Shown: positions 1-10,042 of the stretch, in pieces | Numbering within the stretch: position 1 is the stretch's first letter | Layout: each line of letters begins with the position of its first letter | Assembly: GCA_044356555.1 (NCBI GenBank) | Contig: JBIKWB010000014.1 | Span: forward strand, 62,001-126,000 | Length of the DNA: 64,000 nucleotides | Direction of reading: 5' to 3' | Origin: Tous-C4FEB sp044356555 | Lineage (GTDB): Bacteria > Verrucomicrobiota > Verrucomicrobiia > Opitutales > Opitutaceae | Program-made: the position numbers and the translations under genes | Notes under the pieces: generated by a model | Told to the model about the DNA's origin: nothing | Database searches by the model: none | The model's input: only the letters and a program-made list of their open reading frames with translations

Positions 1-52
1 GGAACCCGGCTTGATGCGTCTTTTTCTGACGCGGCGAGGGTGTTGCGCCCAC

Positions 53-91
53 CGCTGAGCCCAAACCGAAAGACTGACTGGGCTCTCAGCG
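53..91 (-). terminator. hairpin downstream of lipA
   Basis: An inverted repeat lies just past the lipA stop codon. The arm at 53-63 (CGCTGAGCCCA) pairs with 79-91, with a two-base bulge. No T-run follows on the minus strand, so this is a possible 3' mRNA end or stabilising hairpin rather than a clear intrinsic terminator. Confidence 0.3.
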
Positions 92-98
92 ATCTACT

Positions 99-995
<897 letters not shown>

Positions 996-1044
996 CGGGA
1001 GAGTTCAGAAGGGAAACGAAAAGGATTTTGCCCGCGAATGCACG

Positions 1045-1779
1045 CTATTGGTCGGGAATTTCACCGGAGGCGAGGAAGGCGGGCCAGAGGGTTTGGAATT
1101 CCTCGGCGACGATTTTTTGGACGGCGGCGAAGTCGAGGTCGTGGCCGAGTTCGGCGTGGAGGGAGGTGACGGTGCCTTCGGTGGCAGCGATGCCGCAGGG
1201 GATGATGCCGGCGAAGTGGGGGAGGTGGGCGTTTACGTTGAGGGCGAAGCCGTGGTAAGTGATCCAGCGGCGGACGGCGACACCGAGGGCGGCGACTTTA
1301 CGCGGGCCGATCCAGATGCCGGTGAGGCCGGGACGTCGCGTGGCGGTGAGGCCGAGGGAGCCGACGGCGTTGATGAGGACCTGCTCGAGGAAGCGAAGGT
1401 AGGCGTGCAGGTCTTTGCGGGCGGCGAGGGAGACGATGGGGTAGCCGACGAGTTGGCCGGGACCGTGGTAGGTGATATCGCCGCCGCGGTTGGTCGGGGC
1501 GAGTTCGACGCCCTCGGCGGCGAGCCGGGTGGAGTCCCAGATCAGGTGTTTCTCGGCGCCGGCGCGGAGGCCGACGGTGAACACGGGCTCGTGTTCGGTG
1601 AAGACCAGCGTGTCGCCGATCTGGCCGGCCAAGTGGCGGGCGACGAGGGCTTCTTGCGCGACACGGGCGGGTTCGTAGTGCGTGCGACCCCAGTCCACGA
1701 CGGCGACCGCGGCGGGGCAGGGCCGGGCGGGCGGAACGAGGGAGGGCGATGGGCCGGTCATTGCGGTCAGTTCGGGCAT
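1045..1779 (-). CDS. lipB: octanoyltransferase LipB
   Basis: Transfers octanoate from octanoyl-ACP to lipoyl domains, the step before LipA. The protein shows the family motifs GGDITYHGPGQLVGYP, the catalytic lysine region (GPRKVAALGV) and the catalytic cysteine in the IIPCGIA segment. ATG 1779 gives 244 residues. A TTG six codons upstream (1797) and a second ATG (1761) are alternatives; none has a good ribosome-binding site. It is divergent from the purine nucleoside phosphorylase gene across about 60 bases and lies directly upstream of lipA. Confidence 0.95.
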   Translation of the reverse strand: MPELTAMTGPSPSLVPPARPCPAAVAVVDWGRTHYEPARVAQEALVARHLAGQIGDTLVFTEHEPVFTVGLRAGAEKHLIWDSTRLAAEGVELAPTNRGGDITYHGPGQLVGYPIVSLAARKDLHAYLRFLEQVLINAVGSLGLTATRRPGLTGIWIGPRKVAALGVAVRRWITYHGFALNVNAHLPHFAGIIPCGIAATEGTVTSLHAELGHDLDFAAVQKIVAEEFQTLWPAFLASGEIPDQ

Positions 1780-1841
1780 TTTTTCGGGGGGGCGCAACTC
1801 TAGGCGTTGCAGCGGCGCAGGGTTCGGGTAGCAGTGGGCGC

Positions 1842-2690
1842 ATGAATATGACGGTGCAGCAACTCCATGTAGAGAACGTGAAACACTCGGCGGCAGCCTT
1901 GATGGCGGCGCTGGCGGGGCGGGCGCCGAAACTCGCCATCGTGCTGGGTTCGGGCTTGGGCGGTCTGGCCGACCGCGTGGAGGGAGCGGTGACGGTGCCC
2001 TATGCCGAGTTGCCGGGATTTCCGGTGCTGACGGTGCAAGGCCATACCGGGGCGTTGGTCGCGGGAAGATTAAACGGGGTCGACGTGGTTGTGCTCAAGG
2101 GCCGCAAACATTTTTACGAGACCGATGACCCGTATCCGTTGAAGACGATGGTGCGGACGCTCCGCGCGGTAGGCGTCGAGGTCCTGTTTTTGTCCAACGC
2201 GGCGGGCAGCTTGCGGGCGCCCATCGGGGTGAGCCAACTGATGTTGATCACCGATCACATCAACGCCCTGGGCTTGAATCCCCTCACGGGCGCAAACGAC
2301 GAGACCTTTGGTCCCCGGTTTTTCGGGATGAGCGATGCATGGGATCCGACGTTGTCGGAGAAGGTTTCCGAGGCGGCGGTGGCGGAGATGATTCCGCTTC
2401 ACCGGGGAGTATATCTCGCGCTGCGCGGTCCGTCGTTTGAGACCCCGGCGGAGATCCGGATGATCAAGGGATGGGGCGCAGATGCGGTCGGAATGTCGAG
2501 CGTGCCGGAGTGTCTGATCGCGCGGCACTGCGGGATGAAAGTCGTCGGCGTCTCTTGCATCACCAACATGGGCGCGGGGCTCTCCGATGAGAAACTGTCG
2601 CACGCCCACACGTTGGAAAATGCCGCGAAAGGCGCGGCCAATTTCGAGCGGCTCGTGATCGCGGCGGTGCCGCGGCTGGTGGAGGCGTGA
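1842..2690 (+). CDS. punA: purine nucleoside phosphorylase (PNP family 2)
   Basis: Phosphorolyses purine nucleosides to free base and (deoxy)ribose-1-phosphate in purine salvage. The 282-residue protein carries the trimeric PNP landmarks: LAIVLGSGLGG near the N-terminus, the phosphate-binding GHTG, LSNAAGSL, the base-binding glutamate in GPSFETPAEIRM, GADAVGMSSVPE, and an asparagine in CITNMGAG. Glu plus Asn in these positions favours 6-oxopurines (inosine/guanosine), but xanthosine activity cannot be excluded. ATG 1842 is chosen because the family N-terminal helix begins shortly after it. It runs convergent to the oxidoreductase gene ending at 2765. Confidence 0.93.
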   Translation: MNMTVQQLHVENVKHSAAALMAALAGRAPKLAIVLGSGLGGLADRVEGAVTVPYAELPGFPVLTVQGHTGALVAGRLNGVDVVVLKGRKHFYETDDPYPLKTMVRTLRAVGVEVLFLSNAAGSLRAPIGVSQLMLITDHINALGLNPLTGANDETFGPRFFGMSDAWDPTLSEKVSEAAVAEMIPLHRGVYLALRGPSFETPAEIRMIKGWGADAVGMSSVPECLIARHCGMKVVGVSCITNMGAGLSDEKLSHAHTLENAAKGAANFERLVIAAVPRLVEA

Positions 2691-2764
2691 GCGCGGGCGT
2701 GCGGCGTACCGGACCCAGACGAGGCGCGGGCTTGGAGAGCGGGTCGGAGACGCCGCCCTACTTT

Positions 2765-4063
2765 TCAGCCGACGTGGGGGTGTTTCCAAGGCGCGCGGTA
2801 GGCGCGCTTCAACAGCTTGGCGGCTTCCGGGTGGTTGGTGATCTGCTCGGTCTTCGCATCCCACGCGAGGCGGGCGCCGGTCTCGTAAGCGATCATCGCG
2901 AGTTTCACGGCGCTCGTTGAAAGGTGGGCCTCGGCGACGGTGGCGCTGACGGGTTTGCGGTGGCGCACGGCGTCGAGGAATTCCGCGACGTGAAGCGGGA
3001 CGAGGTCGGACTTGGTTTCGTTGACCTGACGTTCGGCGCCTTTGCCGTTTGGCAGAAAAATCCAGCGCTGGTCGGTCACAAACACGGTGCCCTTTTCCCC
3101 GTAGAAAAAGATGCCGTTGTTGAACTCGGGCGTGAGCTCGGCCGAGCCCCACAGCCGGTGGCGCCACGTGACGGGGCAACGGGCAAATTCAAACTGCACG
3201 GTGAGCGTATCGGGCGTGGTGATCTTGTCCTTGAGCCGATAGATACCGCCGGTGGCGCTGATCGCGGTGGGCGACGTCTCGCCGAGGATGAAGCGCGTGG
3301 CGTCGATCAGATGAATGCCCCAATCGTAAAGGTGGCCTTGCCCCGACGTCTGCTCGAGGCGCCAGTTGCGGTGGCCGACCTGCGGGCTGTAAGGGATGAG
3401 CGGGCCGGGGCCGCACCAGTGATCCCAATCAAGGGACGGCGGCGGTGCGACCGGCACGGCGCTGGCAGTGCCGGCGGTGAAATTGATCTGCGCGTCGACG
3501 TTGATGATGCGGCCGAGTTTGTCGTCGGCGATGAACTCGCGGACGGCTTGAAACGCGGCGCTTTGACGGCGCACGAAACCGATTTGGACGACGCTCTTGC
3601 TCTTGGCGGCGGCGTCGACCATCGCGCGGCCCTCGCGGATGTCGTAGGCGAGGGGTTTTTCGCAGAACACGTCGATCCCACGGTTCACGGCAGCAATAAA
3701 TGGAAGCGCGTGCCACTGCGGGGGAGTTGAGATGATCACGGCTTCGAGGCCGGTGACGGCGAGCAGGTCCTCGTAAAGTTTAAATGTGAGCGGGCGTGAG
3801 CCCTGGATTTTTTCGATCTCGACGGCCGTCGTTTCAAGGTTGGCGCTGTCGATATCGCAGATTGCGATGACCTGCGCACCGCCGGCTTTGTAGGCGCCCT
3901 TGGCATTGACCATGGCCCACCAGCCGCAGCCGATGAGACCCAGCTTGACGGTGCGCGGAGCGGCGGGCGCGGGGGCGTCGGCGGCGCGGCTGCGAAGGGT
4001 GGAGAGCGCGGCGGCGCCGAGAGCGGCTGCACCGAGAAAATGGCGGCGGTTGAAGGGGTTCAT
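2765..4063 (-). CDS. Gfo/Idh/MocA family oxidoreductase, Tat-exported
   Basis: A 432-residue NAD(P)-dependent sugar or sugar-like oxidoreductase. The N-terminus, MNPFNRRHFLGAAALGAAAL, is a twin-arginine signal (RRHFL) with a hydrophobic stretch, so the folded, cofactor-loaded enzyme is probably exported. A Rossmann motif follows (KLGLIGCGWWAM), then the family EKP motif (CEKPLAYDIREG) and the C-terminal GFO/IDH domain. ATG 4063 is preferred over upstream starts because it places the Tat signal at the N-terminus. Such exported members are numerous in Planctomycetes and Verrucomicrobia; the substrate is unknown. It is divergent from lysS across about 100 bases. Confidence 0.88.
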   Translation of the reverse strand: MNPFNRRHFLGAAALGAAALSTLRSRAADAPAPAAPRTVKLGLIGCGWWAMVNAKGAYKAGGAQVIAICDIDSANLETTAVEIEKIQGSRPLTFKLYEDLLAVTGLEAVIISTPPQWHALPFIAAVNRGIDVFCEKPLAYDIREGRAMVDAAAKSKSVVQIGFVRRQSAAFQAVREFIADDKLGRIINVDAQINFTAGTASAVPVAPPPSLDWDHWCGPGPLIPYSPQVGHRNWRLEQTSGQGHLYDWGIHLIDATRFILGETSPTAISATGGIYRLKDKITTPDTLTVQFEFARCPVTWRHRLWGSAELTPEFNNGIFFYGEKGTVFVTDQRWIFLPNGKGAERQVNETKSDLVPLHVAEFLDAVRHRKPVSATVAEAHLSTSAVKLAMIAYETGARLAWDAKTEQITNHPEAAKLLKRAYRAPWKHPHVG

Positions 4064-4163
4064 CGCGCGAGGCTTGGCGGGGCCCGAAGGGACGGAAAGG
4101 AGAAAAGCGGTCGCGGAATTTCCGTTTGCCCCGTCGGGGACGGCGTGGCTTCGTGTTCCTTCC

Positions 4164-5642
4164 ATGAGCGACACCACTCCGGTTGATATCTCCAACGACC
4201 AACATGCCGTGCGGCGCAACAAGCTGGCCGAAATGCGCGCCGGCGGCTTCGACCCGTTTCGGGCCAGCGTGACGCAGAGCCACTTCTCCGCCGACGCGAT
4301 CAAGCTCTACGTCGCGGGTCAGGACAACGTCGTCACGGTCAGTGTGGCCGGACGGCTCGTGACCATCCGTGACATGGGGAAGAGCCAGTTTGTGAAGATT
4401 CTCGACCAGCAGGGTCAGATCCAGCTCTACGTGAAAAAGGACGTGATCGGCGACGAGGCGTATGCTGCGTTCAAGAAATTGGACCTCGGCGACATTCTCG
4501 GGGCGACGGGCACGCTCTTTGTGACCAAGACGGGCGAGATCACCGTGCGCGTCGAACGTTGCACGCTAGTCTCGAAGGCGCTGCGGCCGCTGCCGGAAAA
4601 ATGGCATGGGCTGAGCGATGCGGAGCAAGTTTACCGGCAGCGTTATCTCGATCTGATCGTGAACGCCGAGTCGCGCGCGCGGCTCATGCTGCGCTCGCGC
4701 GTCGTGTCGCACATCCGTCGGTTTCTCGAAGCGCAGCAGTTCATCGAGGTCGAGACGCCGGTGCTCGAGAGCACGGCGGGCGGCGCGGCGGCGCGGCCGT
4801 TCAAGACCCACCATAACGCGCTCGGCGTGGATTTTTTCCTGCGCATCGCGACGGAGCTGCGGCTCAAGCGCCTGCTCGTGGGCGGCTATGACCGGGTGTT
4901 CGAGATCGGTCGGATTTTCCGCAACGAAGGCGTTTCGCGGAAGCACAATCCGGAGTTCACGATGCTCGAAGTCTATCAGGCCTACAGCGATCACCGCGGC
5001 ATGATGACGCTCATCAAAGATATGCTCACCACGCTCTGCCGGGATGTGCTCGGAACGACGAAGATCAAACACGCGGCAAGCGGGCAGGAGATCGATTTTG
5101 CCGGCGATTGGCGCGAGGTGAACTACAAGGATCTCATCCGGGAAGCGACGGGGGATTCGGAGTGGTTCGCACGCAGCAAGGCGGAGAAAGTCGCGGGTGC
5201 CGAAAAACTGGGGCTCTACGTGAGTCCGGCGTGGGAAGAGTTCGAGATCACGAACGAGATTTTCTCGAAGAAGATCGAGCCGACGCTCATCCAGCCGACC
5301 TTTGTCATGAAGTTGCCAAAGGAGCTGTGCCCGCTGGCCAAGATCAGCCTCGATGATCCGACGACGATCGACGTTTTTGAGCTGACGATCGGCGGCATGG
5401 AAGTGGCCCCGGCGTATTCGGAGCAGAACGATCCCGACGTGCAGCGCGCGATGTTCGAAGCGCAGGCCGGCGAGGAGAAGCAGAACATCGACCACGATTT
5501 CCTGTTGGCCCTCGAGCATGGCATGCCGCCGGCGGGTGGCATGGGCGTGGGCATCGACCGGCTGTGCATTTTGCTCACGGGCGCGGAAAGCATTCGGGAT
5601 GTGATTCTGTTTCCGCAGCTCAGGCCGGGGAGTGGGACATGA
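4164..5642 (+). CDS. lysS: lysyl-tRNA synthetase, class II
   Basis: Charges tRNA-Lys. The 492-residue length is typical of LysS. An N-terminal OB-fold anticodon-binding domain (about residues 60-160) is followed by the class II core with motif 2 (FRNEGVSRKHNPEF, near residue 250) and motif 3 (GGMGVGIDRL, near residue 457). The protein ends FPQLRPGSGT. ATG 4164 is preceded by a pyrimidine-rich TTCC rather than a Shine-Dalgarno sequence. The only sequence between this gene and lolC is a large inverted repeat. Confidence 0.97.
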   Translation: MSDTTPVDISNDQHAVRRNKLAEMRAGGFDPFRASVTQSHFSADAIKLYVAGQDNVVTVSVAGRLVTIRDMGKSQFVKILDQQGQIQLYVKKDVIGDEAYAAFKKLDLGDILGATGTLFVTKTGEITVRVERCTLVSKALRPLPEKWHGLSDAEQVYRQRYLDLIVNAESRARLMLRSRVVSHIRRFLEAQQFIEVETPVLESTAGGAAARPFKTHHNALGVDFFLRIATELRLKRLLVGGYDRVFEIGRIFRNEGVSRKHNPEFTMLEVYQAYSDHRGMMTLIKDMLTTLCRDVLGTTKIKHAASGQEIDFAGDWREVNYKDLIREATGDSEWFARSKAEKVAGAEKLGLYVSPAWEEFEITNEIFSKKIEPTLIQPTFVMKLPKELCPLAKISLDDPTTIDVFELTIGGMEVAPAYSEQNDPDVQRAMFEAQAGEEKQNIDHDFLLALEHGMPPAGGMGVGIDRLCILLTGAESIRDVILFPQLRPGSGT

Positions 5643-5650
5643 TTTTTGAT

Positions 5651-5721
5651 CCACGGATGAACACGGATGGACACGGATTCATTTCCCAGCCTTATCCGTG
5701 TGCATCGGTGTTCATCCGTGG
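5651..5721. repeat. 28-bp-arm inverted repeat of CACGGAT units
   Basis: The left arm (5651-5678) and right arm (5694-5721) are complementary at 26 of 28 positions around a 15-base loop. Each arm consists of three CACGGAT/ATCCGTG units about nine bases apart. It fills the whole space between the lysS stop and the lolC ATG at 5729, so the transcript would fold into a long stem seven bases before the lolC start. No T-run follows. Related units occur at 17851-17889 and 43604-43660. Confidence 0.85.
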
Positions 5722-5728
5722 TTAAACC

Positions 5729-6964
5729 ATGCCTTGGTATTTATACCTCGCTCTAAAGCAGCTCTTCCCCACGGGTAGAAAGTTTCCGTTTTTCACGGCG
5801 ATTTCGGTGCTCGGAGTGGCGCTCGGGGTGGCGTTGCTCGTGATTTCCACGAGCGTGATGGGCGGATTTGGCTACGAGATCCGGCGTATGATCGTCGATA
5901 CGCAGGGCGAAGTGCAGGTGCGTGGTGAAGGCCTCATCGCCGATGCCGCAGGTTTGCAGGCAAGGCTCGCAACGGTGCCGGGCGTGGTGGCGACGACGCC
6001 GTTCGCGGAGGGGGTGGTCGGGCTGCAGTATGAGGGGAAACCCGCTTATCCCGCGATGCAGGGAATCGACATCAACCGCGTGAGTTCGGTGGTCCCGCTG
6101 GAGCGTTTCATCCGTGCCGGCCGGCTCGACGATCTCGATGACGACTCGATCATTCTCAGTTCGAAGCTCGCGCTGTCGCTCGGCGTGCGCATCGGCAGCC
6201 GCGTCGAAGTCTATTCGCCGCTGCTCTTGGAAAAGTTAAAAAACGACGAGGTGCTGCTGCCGCGCGAGCTGCGGGTCGTGGGGATTTTCGAGGTCGGGCA
6301 CCAGCAACTCGACAGCTCGGTGGTGCTCGTGACCTTGCGGTCAATGCAGGAGCTCTACGGGCTCGGCGCCGCCATCCACGGCGTGAATGTGAAGATCGCG
6401 CCGAAGCTCGATGCGGATGTGGTCGCGACGCGGATCAACGGGGCTTTGCCGCCGGCGGCGCAGGCGCGGGCGCGCTCTTGGATGGAGGCCAACCAAGATT
6501 TTCTGTTCATCCTTCAGCTCGAGAAGAATATGATTTTTTTCCTGCTGACGTTTATCATCATCGTGTCGGCGTTTTCCGTGACGAGTTCCCTGCTCATTTC
6601 TGTGGTGCGGAAGACCCGCGAGATCGGCCTGCTCGGGGCGCTCGGCGCGCGGCCGGTGCAGGTGGCGGCGTGCTTTTGTTTTCAAGGGCTGCTCATCGGC
6701 GCCGTGGGGACGCTCGCGGGATTGGCGCTCGGGCTCGGCACGCTGCATTTTCGCAACGAATTGGTCGCGGGGTTCACGCGATTAACGGCAAGCGAAGAGG
6801 TGCTCGTGCGATTTTATCAATTCAGTCAGCTGCCGGCGCACACGGCGCCCGGCGATGTGGGATTGATCGTGGCGTGCTCGGTGGTGATTTCGACGCTGGC
6901 AGGTCTGTTGCCGGCGTGGCGGGCGGCGCGGCTGAAACCGGTGGAGGCCTTGCGCAATGAATGA
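5729..6964 (+). CDS. lolC: lipoprotein-releasing ABC transporter permease LolC/LolE family
   Basis: Inner-membrane permease of the system that extracts mature lipoproteins from the inner membrane for transfer to the outer membrane. The 411-residue protein has the LolCE layout: an N-terminal membrane segment (about residues 22-47), a large periplasmic MacB-like domain, then three C-terminal membrane segments of the FtsX permease domain (starting at FLLTFIIIVSAFSVTSSLL). A coupling-helix-like segment, RKTREIGLLGALGA, is present. Only one permease gene is found beside lolD, so it may act as a homodimer (LolF-like). Its 3' end overlaps lolD by eight bases, consistent with translational coupling. 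Confidence 0.92.
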   Translation: MPWYLYLALKQLFPTGRKFPFFTAISVLGVALGVALLVISTSVMGGFGYEIRRMIVDTQGEVQVRGEGLIADAAGLQARLATVPGVVATTPFAEGVVGLQYEGKPAYPAMQGIDINRVSSVVPLERFIRAGRLDDLDDDSIILSSKLALSLGVRIGSRVEVYSPLLLEKLKNDEVLLPRELRVVGIFEVGHQQLDSSVVLVTLRSMQELYGLGAAIHGVNVKIAPKLDADVVATRINGALPPAAQARARSWMEANQDFLFILQLEKNMIFFLLTFIIIVSAFSVTSSLLISVVRKTREIGLLGALGARPVQVAACFCFQGLLIGAVGTLAGLALGLGTLHFRNELVAGFTRLTASEEVLVRFYQFSQLPAHTAPGDVGLIVACSVVISTLAGLLPAWRAARLKPVEALRNE

Positions 6965-7619
6965 GGCCATTCTCACGGCGCGCGGGGTGCGCAAGACGTT
7001 CATGAGCGGCGACCGCCGGCTCGAGGTCTTGGCGGGCGTCGATCTCGATGTGGCGGCGGGGGAGAGCGTGAGTATCCGCGGCGAATCGGGCTCGGGCAAA
7101 TCGACGTTGTTGCAGCTTCTCGCCGGCCTCGACGCTCCGGATGCAGGGACGCTCGCGTGGGCCGGCGAGTCCGATACGGGCACGGCGCGGCGCGGGAGAT
7201 TTTTGGGCATCGTGTTTCAGTCGTTCTATCTCATTCCGGAATTGAACGCGCGGGAGAACGTGCTGATGGCGCGCCGCATCCTCGGACCGATTGATGCGGC
7301 GGCGCGGAAACGGGCGGATGATTTGCTGGCCAAGGTCGGCCTCGCCGAGCGGGCGAAGCACCTCTCGTCGCAGCTCTCTGGCGGCGAGCGTCAGCGCGTG
7401 GCGGTGGCGCGGGCGCTGATGAATTCGCCTCGCCTCATCCTCGCCGATGAGCCGACGGGCAACCTCGACGAGCGCACGGGCGACGCGGTGATCGAGCTGT
7501 TGCTGGGTCTGTGCGCCGAGACGCAGACGGCGCTCGTGCTGGTGACGCACAACGTCGCTCACGCCCAAAAAACGCATCGCCAACTGGTTTTGCAGGGCGG
7601 AATCTTGGCCCATGGCTAA
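6957..7619 (+). CDS. lolD: lipoprotein-releasing ABC transporter ATPase LolD
   Basis: The ATPase that powers LolC. It has 220 residues, normal for LolD. The Walker A motif is GESGSGKST (about residues 42-50), the ABC signature LSGGERQRVAVARAL (about 139-153), and Walker B LILADEPTGNLDE (about 160-172), with the GNLDE extension typical of the LolD/MacB/FtsE group. The start overlaps the lolC end by eight bases and the stop overlaps the following oxidoreductase start by eight bases, so the three genes are almost certainly one transcript. Confidence 0.95.
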   Translation: MNEAILTARGVRKTFMSGDRRLEVLAGVDLDVAAGESVSIRGESGSGKSTLLQLLAGLDAPDAGTLAWAGESDTGTARRGRFLGIVFQSFYLIPELNARENVLMARRILGPIDAAARKRADDLLAKVGLAERAKHLSSQLSGGERQRVAVARALMNSPRLILADEPTGNLDERTGDAVIELLLGLCAETQTALVLVTHNVAHAQKTHRQLVLQGGILAHG

Positions 7620-8595
7620 ACCCAAAATTCGCTGCGGCGTCGCCGGTGTGGGCTCGCTCGGTCAGCACCACGCGCGCATTTACGCCACGTTGCCGGGCGC
7701 GGAATTGGCCGGAATCTACGAGCCCAACGACGCCCGCGCGGCCGAGATCTGCGCGAAGTTCAACTGCCGGCGTTTCGCGACGATCGAGGAATTGGGCGAC
7801 GCGTGTGACGCGGTTTCGGTGGTGGTGCCGACGGATCGCCATGCCGAGGTCGCGCTGCCCTTGCTCGCGAAGAAGACACACCTGCTCATCGAGAAACCGA
7901 TCTGCGCGTCGCTGGAAGAAGCGGAGCAGGTGATGGCGGCGGCGCGAAAGCACGGATGCATCGTGCAGGTCGGGCACATCGAACATTTTAATCCGGTGAT
8001 GGCGTTTCTGGAGAAACAGGTGGACCACCCGCAGTACCTCACGGCGGAGCGACTCGCCCCGTATCAGCCGCGGGGCACCGAGGTCGGCGTGGTGCTCGAT
8101 CTGATGATTCACGACATCGGGATCACCCTAGCGTTGATCAAATCCCCCATCGTGAAAATCGACAGCGTGGGCGTGAGCGTGCTCTCGAAAACGGAAGACA
8201 TCGCCAACGCGCGCATCCAGTTTGAGAACGGCGCGGTGGCCAACCTGAGCGCGAGCCGGATGAGCCTCAAAAAGGCGCGCGAGATCCGGGTGTTTCAGGA
8301 TAACGCATATCTTTCGCTCAATTTCATGGAGCAGAAAGGGCATCTCGTGAAGAAGAGCGACATCATCGCCTACGGGCTGAAGATGAAAATCGGCCTCGTG
8401 AAGGCGGGGGATGTGAGCTCAATTCCGGTGAAAGAGATTCCCATCGAGAAAGGCGAGCCGCTGGCGCTCGAACTGGCGTCGTTTGTGGAGAGCGTGACGC
8501 AGGCGCGGCAACCCAAGGTCGGCGCAGCGCTCGGCAAATCGGCGCTCGAAGTGGCGATCACGATCACGGAGCAGATCCGGGCGCAGAAACGGTGA
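7612..8595 (+). CDS. Gfo/Idh/MocA oxidoreductase, lipid-A-locus type
   Basis: A cytoplasmic 327-residue NAD(P)-dependent oxidoreductase with no export signal. The Rossmann motif GVAGVGSLGQHHARIY is at the N-terminus; IEKPICASLEEAEQ, VGHIEHFNP and LDLMIHDIGI follow. The last motifs, and the SASRMSLKKAREIRVFQ segment, match by recall a subfamily often encoded among lpx genes of Gram-negative bacteria. One characterised relative, GnnA, oxidises UDP-GlcNAc on the way to a 3-amino sugar for lipid A. Fusion to the lolCD operon by an eight-base overlap supports an envelope role. No GnnB-type aminotransferase lies next to it, so the substrate is inferred only. Confidence 0.82.
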   Translation: MAKPKIRCGVAGVGSLGQHHARIYATLPGAELAGIYEPNDARAAEICAKFNCRRFATIEELGDACDAVSVVVPTDRHAEVALPLLAKKTHLLIEKPICASLEEAEQVMAAARKHGCIVQVGHIEHFNPVMAFLEKQVDHPQYLTAERLAPYQPRGTEVGVVLDLMIHDIGITLALIKSPIVKIDSVGVSVLSKTEDIANARIQFENGAVANLSASRMSLKKAREIRVFQDNAYLSLNFMEQKGHLVKKSDIIAYGLKMKIGLVKAGDVSSIPVKEIPIEKGEPLALELASFVESVTQARQPKVGAALGKSALEVAITITEQIRAQKR

Positions 8596-8631
8596 CGCCC
8601 CGCCGGCCGCCGCACCGGGCGGACGGGCGAC

Positions 8632-9975
8632 TCAAACTCCGCGCGGAGTGATGCGCATCGGTAGGCCGTGGCGGGGGCGGAGTGTCATGCGGCCCAGCGG
8701 TTCGACCGGATGGTTTTCGCGCAGCCGGAGTTTCCAGTCGCGCGTGATCATCGCGAGGAGGAGTACGGCCTCCATGAGGCCGAGGTTCTTGCCGAGACAG
8801 ATCCGCGGACCGGCGCCGAAGGGGATGTACGCGAAGCGTTCGACCTTGTCGGCGCGCGGCGGGACGAAGCGCTCGGGATCGAACTCGTTGGGGTTGTCCC
8901 AAAACAGAGTGTGGCGATGGAGCACCCAGGAGGAAATCGTGATGAACGAGCCGCGCGGAATCTTGGTGCCGGCGATCTCGTCGTCGGCGACGGCTTACCG
9001 GGAGAACACGTGCACGGGCGGGTAGAGGCGCAGCGTCTCTTCGATGACGGCCCGCGTGTAGACGAGTTGCGGGTAATCCTCGATGGTCGGCGAGCGGGAG
9101 CCGAGCACGCGGCGGGCCTCCGCGACGAGGCGCTCCTCGACGGCGGGGTGGCGCTCGAGCAGCCAACTCGCCCAGCTGAGGGTGATGGCGGTCGTCTCAT
9201 GGCCCGCGAGAAAGATGGAGGCCATCTCGTCGCGGGCGAGGGTGGGACTCATCGGTTGGCCCTGATCGTCTCGGAAGTTCAGGAGTAAATCGAGGAAGTC
9301 CTCAAAGTCGGTGCGTTGGCGCGCATGGCCGGCCGCCATGATTTCGAGGAGGACCCGATCAAAGCGGCGGACCGCGCGGCGGCCGCGAAACCCGCTCAAA
9401 CGGGGCAGCCACGACGGCAGGCCGAGGAGTTCCGCGGTATGCACCCGGCCGTGGGAGGCCTGGTATTCGGCGAAGGCTGAGAACAATTCGTGGACTTTTT
9501 CCCCGAGCGGAAACCCGAACATGATCCGCGAAATGATTTCCGCCGTGAGCAGGGTGAACTCCTCGGTGACATCGACCTCGAAGCCGGCGGGCCGGCGCTT
9601 CCAATCGGCGGTCATCGTGTCGCAGACCGTGGCGATCTCGGCGGCGTAGCCGGGCAGGCGGCTGATGTGGGTCGAGGGAGTAACGATGCGGCGTTGCCGC
9701 TGCCATAGAGTGCCTTCGCTGACGAAGAGCCCGTTGCCCAGCAGAGGCCGCAGCGCCTGTTCGTTGGACGGGCTTTTGCGGTAACGGTCGGCGCGGGCGA
9801 CCATCACCTGTTGGACGCCGGCGGGCGAATTGACGATGAACATGCGGCGGCCAAGAATGTTTTCGACGATCAGTTCTCGCCGGTAATACGACTTCGGCCA
9901 AGCGGCGATCATGTTGTCTCGCGCCAGATTCAGATGACGGATCATGTCGCGCGTCTTGCGCAGCGTGGAAAGCAT
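8632..9975 (-). pseudogene. cytochrome P450 interrupted by one in-frame TAA
   Basis: A full-length bacterial P450 (447 codons) whose frame is intact except for a TAA at 8995-8997 (codon 327). All signatures are present: the I-helix oxygen-binding AGHETT (near residue 255), the ExxR motif EETLR (near 315), DPERF, and the haem-binding FGAGPRICLG (386-395) with the axial cysteine at 393. The stop falls between the segment ending PPVHVFSR and AVADDEIAG, where the family normally has one more residue. One base change from CAA, GAA or AAA would explain it. The gene is either a recent nonsense pseudogene or affected by a sequencing error. ATG 9975 is the first plausible start. It is divergent from the condensation-domain gene. 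Confidence 0.85.
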
Positions 9976-10042
9976 GGAAAGGCGGACCTTGGTTGCGCCT
10001 ACTCGGTTGACAACGCCAAAGCGTGCGGCACCTCGAAATCCG

